NCBI GenBank assembly: GCA_963810915.1
Contig: CAWEPH010000001.1
Span: 62,001 to 126,000 of the forward strand
Reading direction: 5' to 3'
Length of the DNA stretch: 64,000 bases
From: JAOUEA01 sp963810915
GTDB lineage: Bacteria; Actinomycetota; UBA4738; HRBIN12
Shown: one piece after another, positions 51,130 through 60,600 of the stretch
How the letters are laid out: the number at the start of each line of letters is the position of its first letter
Position numbering within the stretch: the first letter of the stretch is position 1
The notes under the pieces: generated by a model
Database searches by the model: none
Seen by the model: the letters and a program-made list of their open reading frames with translations, nothing else
Told to the model about the DNA's origin: nothing
Program-made: the position numbers and the translations under genes

Positions 51130-51804
51130 GTGCCCGTCGAGATGGTGTTCTTCGATATCGGTGGCGTCATGTACGACGACTCGATCTACGCGCGATCGTG
51201 GAAGCAGGCGCTGCGCGAATCGGGGGCGGTCTTCACCGACGACGCGTTCGACGCCGAGTACGCGGAGGCGCGTGCCTCCCAGGACGGGTCGTTCCGTCAC
51301 CGCCTCAGCCGGCGGTTCCTCGGCGCGTCCTACGACCTCCCCACCCTCGAGGAGAAAGCCGCACGGCACTGGAACTACCCGGCCACCGCGCTCTTCCCGG
51401 ACGTGGTGCCGTGCCTGCGCGTGCTCCAGGTGCGCTATCGCCTGGGGGTGATCGCGAACCAGCCGACGTCGGTGCGCGCAGCGATGGAGCGCGACGGCCT
51501 TTCGGGATTCTTCGAGGTCTGGGGCGTGAGCGACGACCTCGGGTTACAGAAGCCGGACCCGGCGCTCTTCGCGCACGTGTTGGAGACGGCACGGGTCGAG
51601 CCGGCGCGGACGGCGATGGTGGGTGACCGGCTCGATTACGACGTGCGGCCCGCCAAGGCCGCGGGCATGCGCTCCGTGTGGGTGCTCCGCGGGGAGGCGC
51701 CGGACGAGCCGACGTCCGCGCAGATGGCGGAGGCGGACGCGTGCGCGTACACGCTCGACGAGGTTCCCGCCATCATGGACGCATGGACCGACGCCACATC
51801 CTGA
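51130..51804 (+). CDS. HAD-superfamily hydrolase
   Basis: A 224-residue protein with HAD motif I VFFDIGGVMYDDS (the second Asp is replaced by Gly-Gly-Val, as in many HAD members with DIGGV), motif II VIANQPTS, motif III lysine in LQKPDP and motif IV MVGDRLDYDV. It is probably a small-molecule phosphatase. GTG 51130 is preferred over ATG 51121 because TAGCAT lies 7 bases upstream. Its end overlaps the NDH-2 start by 22 bases. Confidence 0.85.
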   Translation: MPVEMVFFDIGGVMYDDSIYARSWKQALRESGAVFTDDAFDAEYAEARASQDGSFRHRLSRRFLGASYDLPTLEEKAARHWNYPATALFPDVVPCLRVLQVRYRLGVIANQPTSVRAAMERDGLSGFFEVWGVSDDLGLQKPDPALFAHVLETARVEPARTAMVGDRLDYDVRPAKAAGMRSVWVLRGEAPDEPTSAQMAEADACAYTLDEVPAIMDAWTDATS

Positions 51805-53078
51805 TCGCCGGCGGGGGGTTCACGGGTCTCTACGCCGCGATGGAGCTGCGCCCAGCCGTGCGCGCGGGTGCCCGCGTGACGATGGTGAGCAGCGAGAACT
51901 TCATGCAGTACCAACCGTTCCTGCCCGAGGTCGCGAGCGGGACGATCGATCCCCGGGCCGCGGTCGTGCCCCTGCGCACCGTGCTGCCCCACGTCCAGTT
52001 GATCGTCGCGGAGGTGACCGCGATCGACCACGAGGCGAGGAAGGCCCGCTTCCGCAGCGCCGACGGCGACGACCAGGACGTTCCCTACGACGAGCTCATC
52101 CTCGCGGCCGGGTCGTGGTCGCGCGTGCTCCCCGTGCCCGGCCTCGCCGCCCACGGGGTGGGCTTCAAGACGATCCAGGAGGCGATCTGGCTCCGCAACC
52201 ACGTGCTCTCACGCCTCGATGTGGCGGCCGCGACCACGGATCCGGCCCGCCGTCGCGACGCCTTGAGCTTCGTCTTCGTCGGCGCGGGCTACGCCGGCGT
52301 GGAGGCGCTGGCGGAGCTCGAGGATCTCGCTCGCGACGCGATCGGGGCCTATCCGATGCTCGCCCACGAAGACATGCGCTGGGTGCTCGTGGAGGCGGGC
52401 CCGCGGATCCTGCCCGAACTCCACGCCGACCTCGCGCGGTACGCGCAGCGGCTCCTCGCGGGACGGGGCATCGACGTGCGCCTCGGGACGCGTCTGGACT
52501 CCGCGGAGGACGGCGTGATGCAGCTGTCCGACGGGACGACGTTCGCCGCCGACACCTTGGTGTGGACCGCCGGGGTGAAACCGTCGCCGCTCGCCGGTCT
52601 GAGCGGGTTCCCGCTGGACGAGCGGGGGCGCGTGCGGGTGGACGCCGAGCTCCGCGTGGTAGGGGTCCCCCACGCGTGGGCGGCGGGCGATCTCGCGGCG
52701 GTGCCCGACCTCGCCCTGGGCGGATACTGTCCCCCCACGGCACAGCACGCGATGCGCGAGGGTCGTCGGCTCGGCAGGAACCTCTCCGGGTTGATCGTTG
52801 GGTCGGGCGAGCCGGCCCCCTTCGTCTGGCGCAACGTCGGGGGCGTATGTTCACTCGGCCGGTACAAGGGTGTCGCGAACGTCATGGGGGTGAAGGTCAA
52901 GGGGTTCGCGGGGTGGTTCCTGCATCGCTCCTACCACCTGCTGGCCATGCCCACGATCGGGCGGAAGGTCCGCATCGCGCTCGATTGGACGATCGCGTTG
53001 CTGTTCCCGCGCGACATCACGCAGTTGGGATCGTTCGAGCACCCGCGCGAGCCGTTCGAACGCGCGGCGGGGGAGTAG
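51783..53078 (+). CDS. Type II NADH dehydrogenase (NDH-2)-like
   Basis: A 431-residue two-dinucleotide flavoprotein. The FAD motif HILIAGGGFTGLYAAMEL is at the N-terminus. FVFVGAGYAGVEALAEL near residue 160 binds NAD(P)H. WAAGDLAAVPD marks the FAD ribityl site, and a hydrophobic amphipathic C-terminus (about 370-415) would sit on the membrane. It passes electrons from NADH to quinone without pumping protons. The start lies inside the HAD gene. Confidence 0.88.
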   Translation: MDRRHILIAGGGFTGLYAAMELRPAVRAGARVTMVSSENFMQYQPFLPEVASGTIDPRAAVVPLRTVLPHVQLIVAEVTAIDHEARKARFRSADGDDQDVPYDELILAAGSWSRVLPVPGLAAHGVGFKTIQEAIWLRNHVLSRLDVAAATTDPARRRDALSFVFVGAGYAGVEALAELEDLARDAIGAYPMLAHEDMRWVLVEAGPRILPELHADLARYAQRLLAGRGIDVRLGTRLDSAEDGVMQLSDGTTFAADTLVWTAGVKPSPLAGLSGFPLDERGRVRVDAELRVVGVPHAWAAGDLAAVPDLALGGYCPPTAQHAMREGRRLGRNLSGLIVGSGEPAPFVWRNVGGVCSLGRYKGVANVMGVKVKGFAGWFLHRSYHLLAMPTIGRKVRIALDWTIALLFPRDITQLGSFEHPREPFERAAGE

Positions 53079-53092
53079 CCCGAGCCCGGAGC

Positions 53093-53561
53093 TCAGGCGC
53101 CCTTGCGCCGCTGCTTCTGCAACTCGCTCGCGGCCTGCAGGGCCTTGTGGCTGCGGGCGATGTCCGGCATCTCGTGTCCGCCGGCCAGTTCCTCGGCCGC
53201 CCACTTCGTGAGATCGCGGATCGAGACGATGCCGACGACGCGGCCGCGGTCGACGACCGGCAGGTGACGGATGTTGCGCGAGACCATGTGCTCGGCGGCG
53301 TCGGCGAGATCCACTTTCGGTCCGATGGTCTCGAGATCGCGCCGGGTCATGCCGTGCATCACCTTCACGCTGTGCGGGTCGCCTCCCGCCGCCACCAGGT
53401 TGACGATGTCGCGCTCGGTGACGATCCCCTGCGAGCTTCTTCCCGTCGAGCACGACGACGGACGAGATGCCGTTCGTGCGCATGATCTTGGCGACGTCCG
53501 CGAAGGTGTCCTCGGCGGCGGCCGTCTTGACGTCGGTGTGCATGATGTCCGCGACCTGCAT
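53093..53561 (-). CDS. CBS-pair domain protein, frameshifted as read
   Basis: From ATG 53561 the first CBS motif reads MQVADIMHTDVKTAAAEDT and MRTNGISSVVVLDGKKLAG, after which the frame is lost at a run of four C/G bases (53426-53429). The rest (IVTERDIVNLVAAGG, then RNIRHLPVVDRGRVVGIVSIRDLTKWA) lies in another frame and ends at 53093. Removing one G restores a protein of about 155 residues with two CBS domains. CBS pairs bind adenosyl ligands and often regulate partners. A homopolymer indel error is likely. Confidence 0.8.
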
Positions 53562-53605
53562 GGGTGCCTCCTCGAGACGATGCCGTGGGACCCGAGCCTA
53601 TCGCG

Positions 53606-54955
53606 TCAGTGGTCGCTGACGCCGGAGAAGTTGAACCCCTCCACCTTGATGGCGGGGACACGGCTCGCGCTGAAGAAGAACTCGCTGGCGAGCTCGGCCT
53701 CGCGTCCGATCAACGTGGTGTTCGCGAGCGCCTCCACGATCGACTGCGTGAAGCGGAAGTTGCGCACCGGACCGGCGATCTCCCCGTGCTCGATCAGATA
53801 CGTCCCGTCCCGTGTCATGCCGGTGATCGTCGACTCCATCGGGTTCAGGATGTTGGAGTAGTGGAACCGTGTGACGAGGATCCCGCGCTCGGTGGCCTCG
53901 ACCATCTCCTCGACGGTGGCGTCGCCCGTGCCCATGAAGAGGTTGAGCGGGAAGGGTCCCTCCGGGTTGGGAGAGGGCAACCCGTGTCCGGTGGACGGCT
54001 GCCCGACCTCCTTGCCGGTGCGACGGTCGTAGACGACGTTCAGGAAGACGCCGTCCTCGATCAGGTCTACGCGCCGCCGCGGGACCCCTTCGAAGTCGAA
54101 CGGGGCGCCGAGCGTGCGCGGGTCGGTGCCGTCGTCCCACAGCTGGATGCTCGGGGCCGCCACCTGCTGCCCTTGCTTGCCCGAGAAGCACGAACGCTCC
54201 TCGGCGTAGGCGCGGCCACCGAAGCCCACCCACGCGAGGAACCCCACGAGGGTGGCGGTGGCGGCCGGCTCCAGGATGACGGGGTAGGCGCCGGCGTCGA
54301 GGGCGCGCGCCGACTGCGACGTCACCGCCTTGTGCGCCGCGCGCCTCCCCACCGCCTCGGCGTCGATCGTCGCGGCGCTGCCCGAGAAGACCTCGGCGAA
54401 CCCGCTTCCGCCCTCGCCGCCGCTGATGACCGTCGTGAGGGAGGCCTGGGTCGAGGGAGCCCAGCAGACCTGACCCTCGGTGTTGGCCACCCCGATCTCG
54501 ACGGCTTGGGTCTCGTACGCGCCGGCGGCGGTGAACCCGGGGGCGCATCGCGCGATCAGCGTCGCCACGGCGTCGGCCCTCGCCTCGGGCGAGGCGTTCG
54601 CCACCTCCTCGAAGTACCGGTCGGAGGGGATAACGTCGGCGCGCGGAGCGAGTCCCGGCCACAGGGGGTCGGGCGCCACGATCTCGGCCATCTCCTTGGC
54701 GCTGCGGGCCGCTTTCGCGGCGCCCTCGGGGCTGAAGTCGTTCGTCGCGGCCACGCCCACCCGGTCCTTAGAGATCAGGCGCACACGCAGTTCGGTGTCC
54801 TCACGGAACGTGCTCTGGTGGATCTCGGACTTCGCGAAGCGCGTGAGGCCGCCCCAGTCGTGGATGAAGAGGACCTCGACGCCGTCGGCGCCGGGGACCG
54901 CGAGCGCGGCCTCGGCCACCGCACGGAAGGCGTCCTGCCCGATCAGGTCGGGCAT
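53606..54955 (-). CDS. tldE: TldE/PmbA-type metalloprotease-like subunit
   Basis: A 449-residue protein of the TldD/PmbA family. It lacks the HExxxH zinc motif, as expected for the TldE (PmbA) partner. Characteristic segments are LRVRLISKDRVGVAATND, TFREDTELRV, EPAATATLVGFLAW and the GTGDATVEEM block. With TldD it forms a heterodimer that degrades unfolded or modified peptides. The ATG shares a base with the TldD stop (TGATG). The bacterial role without microcin or CcdA substrates is often unclear. Confidence 0.88.
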   Translation of the reverse strand: MPDLIGQDAFRAVAEAALAVPGADGVEVLFIHDWGGLTRFAKSEIHQSTFREDTELRVRLISKDRVGVAATNDFSPEGAAKAARSAKEMAEIVAPDPLWPGLAPRADVIPSDRYFEEVANASPEARADAVATLIARCAPGFTAAGAYETQAVEIGVANTEGQVCWAPSTQASLTTVISGGEGGSGFAEVFSGSAATIDAEAVGRRAAHKAVTSQSARALDAGAYPVILEPAATATLVGFLAWVGFGGRAYAEERSCFSGKQGQQVAAPSIQLWDDGTDPRTLGAPFDFEGVPRRRVDLIEDGVFLNVVYDRRTGKEVGQPSTGHGLPSPNPEGPFPLNLFMGTGDATVEEMVEATERGILVTRFHYSNILNPMESTITGMTRDGTYLIEHGEIAGPVRNFRFTQSIVEALANTTLIGREAELASEFFFSASRVPAIKVEGFNFSGVSDH

Positions 54956-56394
54956 CAACGCACCCCGACCTGGACGTTGCGGAAGCGGGCCGGTGATGCG
55001 CCGTGGCCCACGCGGCCGATCTGCCCGGGCTGCCCCTTCCCGCAGTTCGGCGTGCCCCACACGACCCACTCCTCCCGGCCGCCCACCGCGTCGCAGGCCC
55101 CCCAGAACTCCGGCGCGAGGCCCGTGTAGTTCGGGTTCTTGTAGAGCTCGCCCAGCTTGCCGTCGTGGATCCGCCACGCGGCCTCGCAGCCGAACTGGAA
55201 GTTGATGCGCTTGTCGTCGATGGACCACGAGGAGTTCGTGCTCATGAAGATGCCGTCCTTGGTATCGCCGATGATCTCGGACAGCGAGCCGGCGCGCGGC
55301 TCGATCGAGATGTTCGTCATCCGGATGAGCGGCAGGTGCCCCCAGCCGTCGGCCCGGCTCGTACCGTTCGAGGTCTGCCCGACCACGGGCGCCGTTTCGC
55401 GGCTGGTGAGGAAGTTCTCGAAGATGCCGTCGACGATGATGGGCGTGGCCTGCGCCGGCACGCCCTCGTCGTCGTAGCCGAACGAGCCGAGCCCGCCGGG
55501 AAGGGAGGCGTCAGCCGTGACCGAGACGAGGTCGCTCGCGTAGCGCACGTTGCCTCGGTCCTCCGGCTTCAACCACGAGGAGCCTGCGTACGCCTCCTCC
55601 ATGCCCAGCACGCGATCGAGCTCGATCGGGTGTCCGATCGATTCGTGGATCTGCAGCTCCATCTGCCCGGAGTCGAGGATCAAGGTGGTCACCTCGCTCG
55701 GGCACTCGGGAGCGTGCAGCAGGTCGACCGCCTCGCGACCGATCCGTTCGGCCTCCTCGATCAGCCCGAGAGTGCGGATGTGTTCGTAACCGGCGGCCTT
55801 GATGTGCCCCCTGAACGAATTGGGGTACGAGCGCCGTTGCATGTCGCCGTCACCCACCGCCACGGCCTCGGTGCCCCCTCCCGACTGCGTGATCACCTGG
55901 TCGATCGCGGCGCCCTCGCTGGACGCGAACCACGTCGAGCGACGGAAGAGATCGAGCCCGCCTTCGGCGAAGCTGACGCCGGGGACGGTTTGCATGCGCC
56001 GCGTGGCCTCCATGAGGAGCGCGACCTTCTCCTCCAGCGGCACCAAGAACGGATCTTCGAGGACGTCGCTGCGCCAGGAGGCGACCACCGGCTCGAGGGG
56101 GCTGAGGGTGACCGGATCGCCGGGCAGGCGTTGGGCGGCCTTCGCGATGGCCACCGCGAGCTCTGCGGTGCGCACCACCTCCGCCTCGTCCAGTCGTGAG
56201 GTGGCGGCGAAGCCCCAGCGCCCGCCGACCAGCACCCGCACCCCCACGCCGGTGGATGTGGAGCGGTCGATCCCCTCCATCTCCTGGTTGCGGACGGTCA
56301 GGGATTCGGTCTCGTCGACCCCCGCGCGCGCATCGGCGAAGTCCGCGCCGGCCCTGCGCGCTGCGTCCACGGCCATCCTCGCGACGTCGAGCAA
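54955..56394 (-). CDS. tldD: TldD-type metalloprotease subunit
   Basis: A 479-residue protein. The zinc motif is HESIGHPIELDR (HExxxH) near residue 240, and ADARAGVDETESLTVRNQEMEG is the typical N-terminal domain. Late motifs include MTNISIEPRAGS and FQFGCEAAW. The frame is open to 56481, but a TTG at 56394 has GAGGGAG seven bases upstream and starts the conserved helix (LLDVARMAVDAARRAG); the ATG at 56376 is another option. Coupled to tldE. Confidence 0.9.
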   Translation of the reverse strand: MLDVARMAVDAARRAGADFADARAGVDETESLTVRNQEMEGIDRSTSTGVGVRVLVGGRWGFAATSRLDEAEVVRTAELAVAIAKAAQRLPGDPVTLSPLEPVVASWRSDVLEDPFLVPLEEKVALLMEATRRMQTVPGVSFAEGGLDLFRRSTWFASSEGAAIDQVITQSGGGTEAVAVGDGDMQRRSYPNSFRGHIKAAGYEHIRTLGLIEEAERIGREAVDLLHAPECPSEVTTLILDSGQMELQIHESIGHPIELDRVLGMEEAYAGSSWLKPEDRGNVRYASDLVSVTADASLPGGLGSFGYDDEGVPAQATPIIVDGIFENFLTSRETAPVVGQTSNGTSRADGWGHLPLIRMTNISIEPRAGSLSEIIGDTKDGIFMSTNSSWSIDDKRINFQFGCEAAWRIHDGKLGELYKNPNYTGLAPEFWGACDAVGGREEWVVWGTPNCGKGQPGQIGRVGHGASPARFRNVQVGVR

Positions 56395-56516
56395 CCCGTG
56401 CGCTCCCTCGGTCGAGCCCGACGGACCGTACGGCCCGTTCGACGCGGGGCATGGTACCCGTTGGGGCCCTCTGCGACCCACCTACGGTGGCGGCAGACGA
56501 CCTGGAGGTGGGTCCG

Positions 56517-56789
56517 ATGACGGAGGCGGTTCGCAAGGGGTTCTCGATGGAGCAGGCGGTGGCGGTGGCCGACGAGATCGGGTTGGAGTTCGCCTCGGTG
56601 CCGTTCGACGCGGAGCAGTTCCGCAGGGGGATGGAGGTCGAGCTCGAGCACGGGCGTCGTGACCCGGTGACCAACGTGACGCAGGACGATCCGATCATCA
56701 CCGGCAAGATCGCCTGGGCGCATCTGCGCGAGATGCCGGACTACTACGAACGGCTCGACGCGATGGAACGCGAGGCCGAAGGCCGGTAA
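56517..56789 (+). CDS. DUF5661-family small protein
   Basis: A 90-residue protein. The segments VPFDAEQFRRGMEVELEHGRRD and TNVTQDDPIITGKIAWAHLREMPDYYERL are hallmarks of DUF5661, a small family of unknown function often seen with environmental and phage-related genes. The ATG at 56517 has GGAGGTG upstream. It is divergent from tldD; whether it is a TldD/E substrate is a guess. Confidence 0.82.
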   Translation: MTEAVRKGFSMEQAVAVADEIGLEFASVPFDAEQFRRGMEVELEHGRRDPVTNVTQDDPIITGKIAWAHLREMPDYYERLDAMEREAEGR

Positions 56790-56873
56790 CCGCGTCGCGC
56801 CACCGCGGCGGGTGTTCCTCCACCCGGGTGATGCGATGATGCGCGGACCCGAGCGAACAGGAGGAACCCACCG

Positions 56874-57245
56874 ATGCCCGTCGAGCGCGCCGCCGACCAT
56901 CCGACCTTCGAGTTGGGCGGTAACACGATCACCAGCCTCGCGGCGCCGGCGCGCGGGGCCGTGGAGGCGGCGCTGTTCCGCATCGACGTCCCGCCCGGAG
57001 GTGGGCTCCCGAAGCACCATCACGACCACCTCGACGTCTTCGCGGTGGAGACCGGTGCGGGCGTGATCCACATCGACGACGAGGCGCTCGAGCTCGCGGC
57101 GGGAGACTCGGTGGTCGTGCCGACCGGCGCGTGGCACCTCTTCGAGGCCGGACCCGACGGCGCCACACTCGCCGTGACGATGCTGGCCGGCACCAAACTG
57201 ATCCGCGAGGACGGCAGCGAGATCGTCCCGCCCTGGGTCAGCTGA
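56874..57245 (+). CDS. Cupin-domain protein
   Basis: A 123-residue single cupin. Motif 1 PGGGLPKHHHDHLDVFAVETGAG gives the His cluster and Glu for metal binding; motif 2 (GDSVVVPTGAWHLFE) supplies the last His. AGGAGG lies before the ATG. Its stop overlaps the amidohydrolase start (TGATG), suggesting a shared role; it might bind or isomerise the amidohydrolase substrate. Confidence 0.85.
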   Translation: MPVERAADHPTFELGGNTITSLAAPARGAVEAALFRIDVPPGGGLPKHHHDHLDVFAVETGAGVIHIDDEALELAAGDSVVVPTGAWHLFEAGPDGATLAVTMLAGTKLIREDGSEIVPPWVS

Positions 57246-58451
57246 TGGCCGCCTACGTGGCGGGCGTCACCCTCTTCGACGGGCGAACGGTCAAGACCAA
57301 GCAGGGCGTCCTCATCGAGGACGGGACGATCGCGTGGGTCGGGCGCCCACGCCCGTGCCCCGAAGGCGACCCGCGCGGCCACGCACGTCGACGGGAAGGG
57401 CGCCACGCTCACACCCGGCCTGATCGACTGCCACGTGCACCTGCAGTTCGACGGGGCAGGCGACTTCGCGGCCGAGGCCCGGGCGCTCACGCCCGCGATG
57501 GCCGCGCTGAAGGCGGCCGCGAACCTGCGCCGGCACCTGGCGAAGGGGGTGACCACGGTGCGGGACCTGGGAGGCCTGGACGCCGTGAGCTGCGAGGTGG
57601 GCCACGCCGTCGACGAAGGGATGATCGTCGGACCGAAGGTGGTGGCCGCCGGTCGCGCCCTCACGATCACCGGTGGGCACGGCCACAACGTCGCGTTCGC
57701 GCGCCAGGTCGACGGTGCCGACGCCGTGCGCAAGGCCGTCCGGGAGGAGATCCGCGCCGGAGCCACCGCGATCAAGGTGGTGGCCACCGGCGGGGTCCTC
57801 ACACCCGGCATCGGGGCGACCTTCACCGCGTTCACCGCGGAGGAGCTCCGAGCGGCCGTCGACGAGGCCCACAAGTGGGACCGCGGCGTGGCGGCTCACG
57901 CCATCGGCGCGGAGGGGATCCTGGGCGCCGTCCGGGCGGGCGTGGACTCGATCGAGCACTGCAACTTCCTGACGACCGAGGCAGCTCGCGAGATGAAGGA
58001 ACGCGGGACCTTCCGCTCGCCCACGCTCTGCGCGATCAGGGGCATCCTCGAACATCCCGAAGAGGTGCCCGACTACGCCGTGGAGAAGGCGCGGCTCACC
58101 GCCGAAGCGTCGCGCGACGCCCAGAGGCGCGCGGTCCGGGCCGGCGTGCGCCACGTCTGCGGCACCGACGCCGGCACCCCGTTCAATCCCCACGGCAGCG
58201 CCCCCCGTGAGCTGGCGGCCATGGTGGAGTGGGGGATGGCTCCGCTCAAAGCGCTCCAGGCCGCGACCGCGAACGGCGCGGACCTGCTGCGTCTCGGGGA
58301 CGTCGGCAGGGTGGAGCCCGGCATGCGTGCCGATCTGGTCCTCTACGACGGGAATCCGGTGGACGACATCGCCATGACGCACGCGCCACGCACCGTCTGG
58401 CGCGGGGGTGTGGTGGTGGCGGACGGTGCCAGCCGAGGGAACGTGTCCTGA
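57245..58451 (+). CDS. Amidohydrolase family protein, frameshifted as read
   Basis: From ATG 57245 the start reads AAYVAGVTLFDGRTVKTKQG and GTIAWVG as in cyclic amidohydrolases/prolidases. The frame is lost near 57340-57350; the metal motif TPGLIDCHVHLQFDG and all later parts (GGHGHNVAFA, VVATGGVLTPGIG, AHAIGAEGI, GTDAGTP) lie in another frame to 58451. Removing one base restores a protein of about 401 residues resembling imidazolonepropionase-like/Xaa-Pro dipeptidase-type hydrolases. Probably a sequence error. The SDR gene start overlaps its stop by 1 base. Confidence 0.8.
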
Positions 58452-59437
58452 TGGATCTCCTCGTGATCGGAGGCACCCATCTCGTGGGGCGTGCCGCGGT
58501 GGAGGAGGCGGTGGCCCGCGGGCACGCCGTCACGATCTTCCACCGCGGACCCCAGGAGCCGAAGGGGTTCCCCGACGTGGAACACATCCATGGTGACCGC
58601 GACGGGGGCCTCGGGGCGCTCTCGGGCCGCGCGTGGGACGTGGCGCTGGATACGTGCGGCTACGTCCCCCGTCAGGTCCGTGAGGCGGCCGCCGTGCTCG
58701 GCGACTCCGTCGCGCACTACGGCTTCGTCTCCAGCATCTCCGTGTATCCCGACGGCACGCCCGCCCACGCTTCGGAGGACACGGCGGTCTACACGCCGCC
58801 GTTCCCGGACGGCGAGGAGATCACCGACGGCTCCTACGGCCCGTTGAAGGTGGCATGTGAGGAGGAGGCGAGGTCGGCCTTCGTCGATCGATGCTTGATC
58901 GTGCGCCCCGGCTACGTCGTGGGCAGCCACGACCGGTCCGACCGGTTCACGTCGTGGGTCCTTCGGGCGGCTCGCGGCGGCGCGATGCTCGCCCCCGGGC
59001 CCCGCGACCAGCCTCTGCAGGTTGTGGACGCGCGCGACCTCGCAGCGTTCACCCTCGATCGTCTGGAAGCGCGCACCGCCGAGAGCTATTGCGTGGTCGG
59101 TCCAGACGCACCGCTCACCTGGGGGAAGGCGATCCCTGTCCTCGCCGAGGTGGGCGGAGCCGGCGCCGAGCCCGTCTGGGTCGACGCCTCGTTCCTGCGA
59201 GAACGACTCGGGGGCGTCGAGGAAGCCCTGCCGCTGTGGGACATCGACGATGCCGGACTCCACCAGATCGACGCCACGAAGGCCCGCTCCGCCGGGCTCC
59301 GGTGCCGCCCGTTCGGAGATACGGTGCGCGACATCCTGGAGGGCAACCGCGGGCGCGTCGGCGCGCCGCTGAAGGTGGGCCTGACGCCCGAGCGCGAGGC
59401 AGACCTGCTCGCCGCGTGGGCCGCGCGCCCACGCTAG
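58451..59437 (+). CDS. NAD-dependent epimerase/dehydratase-like SDR
   Basis: A 328-residue protein with MDLLVIGGTHLVGRAAVEEAV (a GGTxxxGR dinucleotide motif), VTIFHRG, DTCGYVP, YGFVSSISVYPD and SYGPLK. These are typical of an atypical SDR subgroup annotated as isoflavone-reductase/epimerase-like. A C-terminal cap domain (about 235-328) is present. Substrate unknown. It starts at the amidohydrolase stop (TGATG) and converges with the MarR gene, 4-base overlap. Confidence 0.82.
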   Translation: MDLLVIGGTHLVGRAAVEEAVARGHAVTIFHRGPQEPKGFPDVEHIHGDRDGGLGALSGRAWDVALDTCGYVPRQVREAAAVLGDSVAHYGFVSSISVYPDGTPAHASEDTAVYTPPFPDGEEITDGSYGPLKVACEEEARSAFVDRCLIVRPGYVVGSHDRSDRFTSWVLRAARGGAMLAPGPRDQPLQVVDARDLAAFTLDRLEARTAESYCVVGPDAPLTWGKAIPVLAEVGGAGAEPVWVDASFLRERLGGVEEALPLWDIDDAGLHQIDATKARSAGLRCRPFGDTVRDILEGNRGRVGAPLKVGLTPEREADLLAAWAARPR

Positions 59438-59880
59438 TGCACGACCCGCTCGAGGACCTCGACGCCGCGTGCCAGGATCGACAGCTGGTCGGGGGAGAGG
59501 GTTCGCAGTCCGGCGGCGAGCGCTTCCACGCGTTGGGCGCGCCCCTGCTTCAGCGCGCGCGTCCCCTTCGGGGTGGGGCGCACGATCACGGCGCGTCGGT
59601 CCTCGGGATCGGGTGCTCGCTCCACGTAGCCGTCTCGTTCCATGGCGTCCACGAGCCGCGTCATGGTGGGGGGCTCCACCTGTTCCGACTGGGCCAGGGC
59701 TCCGATCCGCATGGGACCCGCGAACACGAGCACCGAGAGTGCGGACAGGCGCGGAGCGGAGATGCCGAGGGCCTCGTCGTCGACGCGCAGGCGACGCAAG
59801 AGGTGGATGGCGGCCGCGTGGAGCCTGTCGGCCACGACATCCACCTCTTGCGCTGGGGAAGTACGCCTTGACGTGGGCAT
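59434..59880 (-). CDS. MarR-family transcriptional regulator
   Basis: A 148-residue regulator with the MarR winged helix: LSALSVLVFAGPMRIGALAQSEQVEPPTMTRLVDAMERDGYVERAPDPEDRRAVIVRPTPKG. The DPEDRRA wing is diagnostic. N- and C-terminal helices form the dimer. The 45-base spacer with the divergent ankyrin gene holds an A/T-rich palindromic site, so it probably controls itself and that gene. Confidence 0.9.
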   Translation of the reverse strand: MPTSRRTSPAQEVDVVADRLHAAAIHLLRRLRVDDEALGISAPRLSALSVLVFAGPMRIGALAQSEQVEPPTMTRLVDAMERDGYVERAPDPEDRRAVIVRPTPKGTRALKQGRAQRVEALAAGLRTLSPDQLSILARGVEVLERVVH

Positions 59881-59883
59881 ATC

Positions 59884-59908
59884 TATGTAGTTAGCCTAAG
59901 CAAATAGA
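59884..59908. promoter_or_regulatory. A/T-rich operator candidate between MarR and ankyrin genes
   Basis: The sequence around TTAG-C-CTAA (59891-59899), flanked by TATG/TAG and AAGCAAATAG, is an imperfect palindrome in an otherwise G/C-rich region. MarR proteins bind A/T-rich palindromes in such divergent spacers. No binding consensus is asserted. Confidence 0.42.
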
Positions 59909-59925
59909 AGCACGGGAGGCAAGCC

Positions 59926-60600
59926 ATGGCAAGGACATCGCCGGAGCTCTTCGCCGCGATCGCGACGGGCGATACCCAGCTCGTGAAGAGCCTCCTGGAC
60001 GAGGATCCCGAACGGGCCCTCGCCCGCGACGGCGACGGGGTCTCCGCCCTCATGCGCGCGCGCTACCGCAACGACCGGGCCTCGATGGATGCGATCGCCG
60101 GGCTGATGCCGGAGCTCGACCTGTTCGAGGCGGCGGCGTTCGAGGATCTCGACAGGCTGACCGAGCTGCTGGCCTACGAGCCCGCGCAGGTCGACGCATA
60201 CAGCGGCGACGGGTTCTCGGCGTTGCACCTGGCGGCGTTCTACGGCCGTGAGGGCGCGGCCCGGCTCCTGCTCGCGCACGGCGCGGACGTGGACGTGCGC
60301 GGTCGCGGCTGGATGACGGGTACACCGCTGCACAGCGCCGCGAGCGGGAGCCACACGGAGGTCGCCCGCGCGTTGCTGGATGCCGGTGCCGACCCCGACG
60401 CCCGCCAGGCCGGTGCGTGGACCGCGCTCGCCGGCGCCGCGCACAACGGCAACGCCGAGCTCACTGAGGTCCTCGTGAGTGCGGGCGCCGATCCGGCGGC
60501 GGTCGACGACGAGGGACGGAGCGTGCTCGATCTGGCGGAAAGGTCCGGCGATACCGCGACGGTGGCGTGCGTGCGCGAGGCCCTGCGGGGTCGGGGCTAG
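59926..60600 (+). CDS. Ankyrin-repeat protein
   Basis: A 224-residue protein built mainly of ankyrin repeats: GFSALHLAAFYGREGAARLLLAHGADVDV, TPLHSAASGSHTEVARALLDAGADPD and WTALAGAAHNGNAELTEVLVSAGADPA are three clear units in a row, with weaker ones before (about 1-80) and a degenerate last one. It is soluble and lacks a catalytic domain. GGGAGG precedes the ATG at 59926. Under probable MarR control; partner unknown. Confidence 0.88.
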   Translation: MARTSPELFAAIATGDTQLVKSLLDEDPERALARDGDGVSALMRARYRNDRASMDAIAGLMPELDLFEAAAFEDLDRLTELLAYEPAQVDAYSGDGFSALHLAAFYGREGAARLLLAHGADVDVRGRGWMTGTPLHSAASGSHTEVARALLDAGADPDARQAGAWTALAGAAHNGNAELTEVLVSAGADPAAVDDEGRSVLDLAERSGDTATVACVREALRGRG

